8,489 nt of DNA from Candidatus Mediterraneibacter colneyensis. Lineage in GTDB: Bacteria > Bacillota > Clostridia > Lachnospirales > Lachnospiraceae. A model generated the notes under the pieces. The model had not been told where the DNA came from and searched no databases. It worked only from the letters and a program-made list of their open reading frames with translations. Position numbers and translations under genes: made by a program. The DNA lies in NCBI GenBank assembly GCA_019114745.1, contig DXEY01000148.1, positions 1 through 8,489 on the forward strand, read 5' to 3'. Below are positions 1 to 4,678 of this stretch, piece after piece; position 1 is the stretch's first letter, and each line of letters begins with the position of its first letter.

Positions 1-1
1 G

Positions 2-115
2 GGAATACAGCTCACAAAGCAGGTATTGCGCATGGCGTCTCAGGGAATCTCCCCGGAGCAGATCGCAAAGGAGTGCGATATTACGCTGGAGCAGGTCAAG
101 ATGATCCTGGAGTAA
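2..115 (+). CDS. C-terminal fragment of an unidentified protein
   Basis: The frame is open from the window edge to a TAA stop, giving 37 residues; the start lies outside the window. The last part (GISPEQIAKECDITLEQVKMI, split here as GISPEQIAKEC then DITLEQVKMILE) reads like a small helix-turn-helix or two-helix tail of the 'xxSxEEIAxxxxxxxExVxxIL' kind. Such tails are found at the ends of several unrelated proteins, including Rpn/PD-(D/E)XK nuclease-transposase proteins of Clostridia. The fragment is too short to choose among them. The downstream hairpin terminator at 147-183 and the normal amino-acid composition support it being a real gene end. The function is unknown. Confidence 0.6.
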   Translation, partial: GIQLTKQVLRMASQGISPEQIAKECDITLEQVKMILE

Positions 116-146
116 CAATTAAAGTTATTGAAATTACTGAAAGTAC

Positions 147-183
147 AAAAAAGGCAGCGGCTTATCGGCCGGCTGCCTCTTTT
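147..183. terminator. Bidirectional intrinsic terminator between convergent genes
   Basis: The stem AGGCAGC (152-158) pairs with GCTGCCT (172-178). An inner GGC (159-161) pairs with GCC (168-170), with G171 bulged and a six-base loop. An A-run (147-152) on one side and TCTTTT (178-183) on the other give a U-tract whichever strand is transcribed. It sits 32 bp after the stop of the first gene. On the minus strand it overlaps the last six codons and stop of the TSCPD gene, so it would end both convergent transcripts. Confidence 0.75.
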
Positions 184-404
184 AATGCCTGAGCGAGCTG
201 ATCGGGGCATGATGTGGACTTGAACCCACATTTTATTCCGTCTAAGCGGGAAATCGCCTCGTCTACATCCATCCCGTCGATCAGGCGGGAGATGCCCTGG
301 AGATTGCCGTTGCAGCCTCCGCGGAAAGATACATTTTTTACTTTATGATCTACGATGTCAAAATGGATCTGCTGGGAACAGACCCCTTTCGGCTGATAAT
401 CCAT
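162..404 (-). CDS. TSCPD domain-containing protein (TIGR03905-like, four cysteines)
   Basis: The 80-residue protein carries the sequence STSCPDQLAQAL near its end, which contains the TSCPD signature. It has four cysteines at residues 9, 31, 59 and 66, matching the short stand-alone TSCPD family with four conserved Cys. The domain is related to the C-terminal zinc-binding region of some class II ribonucleotide reductases; here it is free-standing. Zinc binding by the four cysteines is inferred and the cellular role of the stand-alone form is not known to me. The start is an ATG preceded by AAGGAGGTAA (minus strand, 411-420) at good spacing. It has its own TTGTAT-17-TATAAT promoter, so it is a single-gene transcript divergent from the membrane-protein gene at 803. 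The full length matches the family, with no sign of damage. Confidence 0.9.
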   Translation of the reverse strand: MDYQPKGVCSQQIHFDIVDHKVKNVSFRGGCNGNLQGISRLIDGMDVDEAISRLDGIKCGFKSTSCPDQLAQALKEAAGR

Positions 405-457
405 TGCGCCTTACCTCCTTGGATTTTTTTGTTTTACGGGAAATAAAATCAATGTGC

Positions 458-486
458 ATTATATCAGATCAGGAGAGAAAATACAA
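458..486 (-). promoter_or_regulatory. Sigma-A-type promoter of the TSCPD gene
   Basis: Read on the minus strand, TTGTAT (481-486) is followed after exactly 17 bp by a perfect TATAAT (458-463). The expected start of transcription is near 451, leaving a leader of about 45 nt that includes the strong ribosome binding site at 411-420. Confidence 0.8.
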
Positions 487-535
487 ATCCGGTGATTTTT
501 GTATGTCATTATTCGGGCGGATATGACGGATTTTT

Positions 536-615
536 CCCCTGAGAATACGGCGCTGCCCGACAGCGCCATTCTTAAGGGAGACATTGCCTGTCTGAATGAT
601 TTTTCATTTTTTTTT
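536..615 (+). other. Structured non-coding stretch: three hairpins and a T-tract
   Basis: Read on the plus strand there are three consecutive hairpins. The first has a 7-bp core GGCGCTG/CAGCGCC (549-555/561-567, loop CCCGA), extended by GAAT/ATTC and CCCT/AGGG. The second is AGACA/TGTCT (579-583/589-593). The third is AATGA/TCATT (595-599/604-608), followed directly by seven T. The arrangement resembles a small RNA or leader ending in a weak intrinsic terminator. I do not recognise a known riboswitch or RNA family, and no good plus-strand promoter is visible upstream, so the call is structural only. Confidence 0.35.
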
Positions 616-638
616 AAGAAGTTAAAAGGTGAAGTAAC

Positions 639-686
639 ATGTCCAGAACCCGGTTTGATTCGACCCGCAGGTGTAGAAACTTGTAG
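639..686 (+). CDS. Possible 15-residue arginine-rich leader peptide
   Basis: ATG at 639 follows AAAGGTGA (625-632) at a usable distance and opens a frame MSRTRFDSTRRCRNL ending in TAG. Five of the 15 residues are arginine. It lies between the T-tract at 609-615 and the promoter-like elements at 698-726. Nothing else supports translation, and a frame this short can occur by chance. If real it would be a leader or small regulatory peptide, but the promoter predicted for the gene at 803 starts downstream of it, so a link to that gene would need an upstream transcript. Confidence 0.15.
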   Translation: MSRTRFDSTRRCRNL

Positions 687-697
687 AACGGTTTTTG

Positions 698-726
698 AGG
701 ACAACCTGCCCGGGATGGACTATAAT
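698..726 (+). promoter_or_regulatory. Predicted promoter of the membrane-protein gene
   Basis: A perfect TATAAT (721-726) lies 17 bp after AGGACA (698-703), which matches four of the six -35 consensus bases. Transcription would start near 733, about 70 nt before the ATG at 803. The -10 is framed by GGAC (717-720) and GTCC (727-730), an inverted repeat that could be an operator half-site pair or chance. Confidence 0.5.
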
Positions 727-774
727 GTCCCCAGACACAATACACACCGCCGCAGGGGCGAAGGGACATTGTGG
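720..774 (+). other. 12-bp hairpin upstream of the membrane-protein gene
   Basis: CTATAATGTCCC (720-731) can pair with GGGACATTGTGG (763-774) over 12 positions, two of them G-U. The loop contains a second small stem CGCC/GGCG (748-751/757-760). The left arm overlaps the predicted -10, so an RNA hairpin would form only in transcripts that start further upstream. There is no U-tract after it. Confidence 0.35.
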
Positions 775-802
775 GAGAATTTATTTAACAGGAGGGTTTG
801 CT

Positions 803-1816
803 ATGTTGGAAAGTTTGGCGGCAGATACCAGTGTGATCGCATATCTGATGGCAGCGGTCGGCATACTGGGGATTCTGGCAAAGATTATTAATCAGTTCAC
901 TCTGCACAGACTCGTAAGAGCAGCAGGGAATATGCCGAAGAGTACGCACAGGCTGATGAAGCTTGTGAGAGCAAAGTACGAACACGCATGTATGATCCGT
1001 GATTCAGTGGAAAATGTAGATGCGTTTGTAGAAAAATATATTTATGAGTATCGGGGATTTTTGTTCCGTATACATACATGGAGGCAGATAGAGATATTAT
1101 CTGTATGGTTTGCCGGGATACTGGCGGCTTTCGGGGCGTCAGTGCTTTATTTTTCTTCCGGATTCTCGGAATCCGTTTATCAATATATTGCTGCGGGAGC
1201 GGCAGAAGCAGTGCTTCTTGCGGTTGTAATGCGCCTGACGGATGAGCCCTACAAGATCAATGCGCTTAAGATGTACATGGTAGACTATCTGGAGAATATC
1301 TGTACATTCCGGCTTCGCAGGCAAAATTCAAGAGAGCGGGAGACGATCGATGTGATCGCTTCTGAAGGAAATGCAAAGAGCGGGCAGCAGGCAGAAGAAA
1401 GCGCGGAATATGGCAGGCAGGAGACACGCGCAGCCAGACGCGGTCTGAGAAGTGTAAAAGCTGTAAATTCTCCCGCCTCCGGGAATGAGACTGGATATAG
1501 GAGAGCTGAGGGCGCAGAGGAAATGACGCAGACCGCCCGGGCGGCATCAGTGGCAGGCGGCGTGAGTACGGCCGGAGAAGAAGGAACAAACACAGCGCCC
1601 GGCGGAGAGTCCGGCGGGACGGACAGGAAGGCGTCCTTCTATGGGGAAAAGGAGGGAGGACTTCCGATCAATATTGAAGTGGAACCGGGACATAAGGAAA
1701 AGGGAGAGGCTGCCAGGCAGGCGGTGCGCCATGCGGCGGAGAGCGGAACTGATGATGAACGTCCGGCGCTCAGAGAGGAGGCGATCCGTCAGATCCTTGA
1801 AGAATTTCTGGCATGA
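803..1816 (+). CDS. Unrecognised membrane protein with disordered tail
   Basis: I do not recognise this 337-residue protein. The start ATG is preceded by AGGAGGG (790-796); a longer in-frame opening back to 695 has no ribosome binding site and crosses the predicted promoter. Hydrophobic segments lie at about residues 11-30, 97-117 and 126-146. Between the first and second is a basic, helical stretch (about 31-95) that includes KSTHRLMKLVRAKYEH. After the third helix, residues 147-180 are charged and fairly ordered. Residues about 180-315 are rich in Gly, Ala, Glu, Ser, Thr and Arg and look disordered. The last 15 residues (LREEAIRQILEEFLA) form a clear amphipathic helix, as if a short docking motif ends a flexible linker. 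Two tandem hairpins follow its stop. Its neighbours do not indicate a function, and it appears to be transcribed alone. Confidence 0.85.
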   Translation: MLESLAADTSVIAYLMAAVGILGILAKIINQFTLHRLVRAAGNMPKSTHRLMKLVRAKYEHACMIRDSVENVDAFVEKYIYEYRGFLFRIHTWRQIEILSVWFAGILAAFGASVLYFSSGFSESVYQYIAAGAAEAVLLAVVMRLTDEPYKINALKMYMVDYLENICTFRLRRQNSRERETIDVIASEGNAKSGQQAEESAEYGRQETRAARRGLRSVKAVNSPASGNETGYRRAEGAEEMTQTARAASVAGGVSTAGEEGTNTAPGGESGGTDRKASFYGEKEGGLPINIEVEPGHKEKGEAARQAVRHAAESGTDDERPALREEAIRQILEEFLA

Positions 1817-1865
1817 TCCGGCAGGGGTAAACCTGCTTTTATCCGGCAGGGGTAAACCTGCTTTT
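1816..1865 (+). repeat. Perfect 25-bp tandem duplication of a hairpin
   Basis: Bases 1816-1840 and 1841-1865 are identical (ATCCGGCAGGGG, then TAAACCTGCTTTT); two more bases (AT) continue the match past the second copy. The first copy begins at the A of the TGA stop codon of the preceding gene, so the duplication leaves the coding sequence intact. A recent slippage or template-switch event is the simplest explanation. Confidence 0.95.
1821..1865 (+). terminator. Two tandem short intrinsic terminators
   Basis: Each repeat copy holds GCAGG-(GGTAAA)-CCTGC followed by TTTT: stems 1821-1825/1832-1836 and 1846-1850/1857-1861. Each stem is only 5 bp and the T-run only four, so each copy alone is weak; two in a row may add up. 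CCTGC of copy 1 can also pair with GCAGG of copy 2 (1832-1836/1846-1850), which would compete with both hairpins. Confidence 0.6.
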
Positions 1866-1870
1866 ATAAC

Positions 1871-1899
1871 TTGAATAAGGTATACAGATTTGGTAAAAT
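1871..1899 (+). promoter_or_regulatory. Predicted pgi promoter
   Basis: TTGAAT (1871-1876), a 17-bp spacer and TAAAAT (1894-1899) form a good housekeeping-type promoter just after the duplicated terminators. Transcription would begin near 1906, giving a leader of about 105 nt before pgi. Confidence 0.7.
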
Positions 1900-1910
1900 A
1901 TCCATAGAGT

Positions 1911-1962
1911 ATCGGCGGATGTCCTCATTGCCGTAATCGGAAGCGGATGTCCGGTGCCGGGA
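1911..1962 (+). repeat. Degenerate tandem repeat in the pgi leader
   Basis: ATCGG followed by CGGATGTCC occurs at 1911-1924, and ATCGG-AAG-CGGATGTCC at 1936-1952; each is followed within ten bases by GCCG. The two copies are about 25-28 bp apart and together fill much of the predicted untranslated leader. A small hairpin GATAT/ATATC (1979-1983/1990-1994) follows just before the ribosome binding site. No known riboswitch is recognised. Confidence 0.5.
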
Positions 1963-2011
1963 TTCAAATGATGACAGCGATATCCAAGAATATCAGAGAG
2001 GAAGGATAACA

Positions 2012-3358
2012 ATGAGCAAAGTAACATTTGATTATTCAAAAGCGTGCAGTTTTGTACAGGAACACGAGATGCAGTATATGAGCGAACTTGCTGCACAGGC
2101 GAAGGAAAAGCTGCTTGCAAAGACAGGCGCAGGCAACGACTTCCTGGGGTGGATCGATCTTCCAGTAGACTATGACAAGGAAGAGTTCGCGCGCATTAAG
2201 AAAGCGGCAGAGAAGATCCGTGAAGATTCGGAAGTTCTCCTCGTGATCGGTATCGGCGGTTCCTATCTGGGGGCAAGAGCTGCGATCGAGTTCCTTGGAC
2301 ATTCTTTTGCAAATGTAGTATCCAAAGACATCCGTAAATCTCCTGAGATCTACTATGTCGGAAACAGCATCAGCAGTACTTATATCAAAGATCTGATCGA
2401 CGTGGTTGGAGACAGGGATTTTTCCATCAACATGATCTCCAAGTCAGGCACGACTACAGAGCCTGCGATTGCATTCCGTGTATTTAAAGAGATCCTGGAG
2501 AAAAAGTATGGCAAAGAGGAAGCGGCAAAGAGAATCTATGCGACGACAGACCGCGCAAAGGGAGCGCTCAAGAATCTTGCCACAGAGGAAGGGTATGAGA
2601 CTTTCGTTGTGCCGGATGATGTGGGTGGACGTTTCTCTGTGCTGACAGCGGTAGGCCTTCTTCCGATCGCCGTGAGCGGGGCTGATATCGACCAGCTGAT
2701 GGCAGGAGCGGCAGCAGGAAGAAAAGCTGCGATTGAAAATGACTTTGCTGATAATGACGCGCTGAAATATGCCGCAGTAAGAAATATCCTTCTCCGCAAA
2801 GGAAAGACTGTCGAAGTCCTTGCAAACTACGAGCCGAGCCTTCACTATGTATCTGAATGGTGGAAACAGCTCTACGGCGAGAGTGAGGGCAAAGACCAGA
2901 AGGGAATTTTCCCGGCATCTGTAGACCTTACGACAGACCTTCATTCCATGGGCCAGTTCATCCAGGACGGAAACAGAATCCTGTTCGAGACTGTTCTCAA
3001 TGTAGAAAAGTCCAGGGAAGAGATCGTGATCAATGAAGAGCCGGTAGATCTGGACGGACTGAACTATCTTGCAGGAAAGAATGTAGACTTTATCAATAAG
3101 AGCGCTATGAACGGCACGATCCTTGCACATACAGACGGAAATGTGCCGAACCTGATGGTTAAGATCCTGGAGCAGAGCGAGTTCTGCTTGGGAGAGCTGT
3201 TCTATTTCTTCGAGTTCGCATGCGGCGTGAGCGGATATTTACTCGGCGTTAATCCGTTCAACCAGCCGGGAGTTGAGAGCTATAAGAAAAATATGTTCGC
3301 TCTTCTCGGAAAACCGGGATATGAGGAGGCGAGAGAGGCGCTTCTCAAGAGACTGTAA
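2012..3358 (+). CDS. pgi: Glucose-6-phosphate isomerase
   Basis: This cytosolic enzyme interconverts glucose 6-phosphate and fructose 6-phosphate in glycolysis and gluconeogenesis. The 448-residue length fits the short Firmicutes-type Pgi. The first SIS-like sugar-phosphate site includes VIGIGGSYLGAR (residues 78-89) and SKSGTTTEP (143-151). The family signature DVGGRFSVLTAVG is at 203-215, and the second signature, GVNPFNQPGVESYKK, at 412-426. Expected catalytic residues are present: Glu290 (in YGESEGK), His311 (in DLHSMGQ) and Lys425. The numbers coincide with those of the Geobacillus enzyme, so nothing is missing. AGGAAGG at 1999-2005 precedes the ATG by six bases. A promoter at 1871-1899 and a strong terminator at 3402-3443 suggest a single-gene transcript. 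It is followed by pfkA, the next enzyme of the pathway. Confidence 0.98.
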   Translation: MSKVTFDYSKACSFVQEHEMQYMSELAAQAKEKLLAKTGAGNDFLGWIDLPVDYDKEEFARIKKAAEKIREDSEVLLVIGIGGSYLGARAAIEFLGHSFANVVSKDIRKSPEIYYVGNSISSTYIKDLIDVVGDRDFSINMISKSGTTTEPAIAFRVFKEILEKKYGKEEAAKRIYATTDRAKGALKNLATEEGYETFVVPDDVGGRFSVLTAVGLLPIAVSGADIDQLMAGAAAGRKAAIENDFADNDALKYAAVRNILLRKGKTVEVLANYEPSLHYVSEWWKQLYGESEGKDQKGIFPASVDLTTDLHSMGQFIQDGNRILFETVLNVEKSREEIVINEEPVDLDGLNYLAGKNVDFINKSAMNGTILAHTDGNVPNLMVKILEQSEFCLGELFYFFEFACGVSGYLLGVNPFNQPGVESYKKNMFALLGKPGYEEAREALLKRL

Positions 3359-3401
3359 CAGGCTGGATATGTCAGATATTTTCGGAGATTTGGCATGCAT
3401 T

Positions 3402-3443
3402 ACGGTGCCGCCGGCGGAAACTGCCGGCGGCACCGTGTTTTTC
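3402..3443 (+). terminator. Strong intrinsic terminator after pgi
   Basis: A perfect 14-bp GC-rich stem (3402-3415 with 3423-3436; left arm ACGGTGCCGCCGGC) with a seven-base loop is followed by GTTTTTCT. This is the strongest hairpin in the window and should uncouple pgi from pfkA transcription. Confidence 0.95.
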
Positions 3444-3450
3444 TCCCTTA

Positions 3451-3479
3451 TTGAACGGAAAAGATAAATGGGGTATAAT
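3451..3479 (+). promoter_or_regulatory. Predicted pfkA promoter
   Basis: TTGAAC (3451-3456), 17 bp, then a perfect TATAAT (3474-3479), placed directly after the pgi terminator. The start of transcription is expected near 3486, about 70 nt before the pfkA ATG. Confidence 0.85.
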
Positions 3480-3482
3480 AGT

Positions 3483-3508
3483 AAGCAGTCGGAAGAGACC
3501 GGCTGCTT
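3483..3508 (+). other. Hairpin at the 5' end of the pfkA mRNA
   Basis: AAGCAGTCGG (3483-3492) pairs with CCGGCTGCTT (3499-3508) over 10 positions, one a T-G wobble, with loop AAGAGA. It would lie at, or within a few bases of, the predicted transcript start and has no U-tract. It may act as a 5' stabilising stem; a regulatory role is only conjecture. Confidence 0.5.
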
Positions 3509-3554
3509 GTATTATCTGACGGCGGCGCCGGTATATGTAAGGAGGAAATGTACT

Positions 3555-4631
3555 ATGTTAAGAATCGGAATGTTGACAAGCGGTGGAGACTGCCAGGCTC
3601 TGAATGCTGCTATGCGCGGCGTGGTAAAAGGAATCTGCTCAAAGAGGGACGACGTAGAGATCTACGGGTTCAAGGACGGATATAAGGGACTGATCTATGC
3701 GGATTTTGAAATGCTCACTTCAAAAGATTTCTCAGGTATCCTGACGCGCGGAGGTACGATCCTGGGAACTTCGAGACAGCCGTTCAAGCTGATGAGAGTT
3801 CCGGATAAGGACGGTCTTGACAAGGTAGAAGCCATGAAGCATACATACCATAAGCTGAATCTGAACTGTCTGGTAATCCTTGGCGGAAACGGAACGCACA
3901 AGTCGGCAAACATGCTTCGGGAAGAAGGCCTGAATGTGATCACTCTTCCGAAGACGATCGACAATGACCTGTGGGGAACGGATATGACATTTGGTTTCCA
4001 GAGCGCGGTGGATATTGCGACAGACACGATCGACAGGATCCATACGACGGCAACGTCGCACAGCCGTGTGTTTATTATCGAGGTAATGGGACACAAAGTG
4101 GGACATGTTACCCTCCATGCCGGAATCGCCGGAGGCGCCGACATCATTCTCCTGCCGGAGATCCCGTACGATATCAAGTCGATCAAAAAAGTGATCGACG
4201 GACGTTCTAAGGCGGGCAAGCCATTTACGATCCTCGCAGTGGCAGAGGGCGCGATCTCCAAGAAGGATGCGAAGCTGTCAAAGAAGGAATATAAAGAGAA
4301 GCTGGCAAAGAGAAAATATCCGTCTATCGCATACGAGCTGGCAGAACAGATCCAGAAGGAGACGGATAAAGAAGTGCGTATCACAGTGCCGGGACATACG
4401 CAGAGAGGCGGATCTCCCTGTCCCTACGACCGCGTATTTGCGACGAGAGTCGGCGCGAAGGCGGCAGAGCTGATCCTGGAAGAAAAGTACGGCTATATGG
4501 TAGCCATGAAGAACGGCGAGACAACGAAAGTACCGCTTGAGGAAGTGGCGGGCAAGTTAAAGACGGTAGATCCGAAGTGCGGCCTGATCAAAGAAGCGAG
4601 GATGACGGGCATCAGCTTTGGAGATGAGTGA
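3555..4631 (+). CDS. pfkA: 6-phosphofructokinase (group III type)
   Basis: The enzyme phosphorylates fructose 6-phosphate to fructose 1,6-bisphosphate, the committed step of glycolysis. The 358-residue protein starts at an ATG nine bases after GGAGG (3541-3545). An upstream in-frame ATG at 3468 is rejected because it lies inside the promoter. Motifs in order: phosphoryl-donor loop TSGGDCQALNAAMRG (residues 8-22), GTSRQPF (71-77), GGNGTHK (110-116), PKTIDNDLWGTD with the catalytic base Asp136 (132-143), SHSRVFIIEVMGH (168-180), substrate Glu231, and GHTQRGG with His281 and Arg284 (280-286). A lysine-rich segment (235-253) fits the longer group III enzymes. At the donor-selective positions it has Gly113 (ATP type, E. 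coli 104) and Lys133 (pyrophosphate type, E. coli 124); Asn112 replaces the usual Asp103. ATP is the likelier donor, but this is not settled. No clear terminator separates it from dnaX. Confidence 0.95.
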   Translation: MLRIGMLTSGGDCQALNAAMRGVVKGICSKRDDVEIYGFKDGYKGLIYADFEMLTSKDFSGILTRGGTILGTSRQPFKLMRVPDKDGLDKVEAMKHTYHKLNLNCLVILGGNGTHKSANMLREEGLNVITLPKTIDNDLWGTDMTFGFQSAVDIATDTIDRIHTTATSHSRVFIIEVMGHKVGHVTLHAGIAGGADIILLPEIPYDIKSIKKVIDGRSKAGKPFTILAVAEGAISKKDAKLSKKEYKEKLAKRKYPSIAYELAEQIQKETDKEVRITVPGHTQRGGSPCPYDRVFATRVGAKAAELILEEKYGYMVAMKNGETTKVPLEEVAGKLKTVDPKCGLIKEARMTGISFGDE

Positions 4632-4678
4632 TCCGTCACAGATATAAAAAATAAAATGTAGTAAACGAGGTGCGATCC

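Noticed and set aside
648..670. Possible T-arm of a tRNA (GGTTTGATTCGACC)
   Set aside because: The loop and stem do not fit the TTCRANY rule, and no anticodon or acceptor stem can be built around it on either strand.
459..704. Minus-strand ORF of 81 codons
   Set aside because: It uses a non-ATG start without a ribosome binding site, and runs through the TSCPD promoter and the structured intergenic region.
695..802. N-terminal extension of the membrane-protein gene
   Set aside because: The extension crosses the predicted -10 box and has no ribosome binding site, whereas ATG 803 has AGGAGGG and begins directly before a hydrophobic helix.
499..891. Plus-strand ORF of 130 codons starting with TTG
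   Set aside because: It has no convincing ribosome binding site, overlaps the well-supported start at 803 in another frame, runs through the predicted promoter and hairpins, and looks like no known protein.
3468..3554. 29-residue N-terminal extension of pfkA
   Set aside because: It lies over the TATAAT box and the leader hairpin; the family begins at MLRIGMLTSGG, which has a strong ribosome binding site.
3695..4384. Antisense ORF of 229 codons within pfkA
   Set aside because: It is a shadow of the conserved pfkA frame with no ribosome binding site and no recognisable motif. The same applies to the antisense ORFs at 2444-3130 in pgi and 5603-6220 in dnaX.
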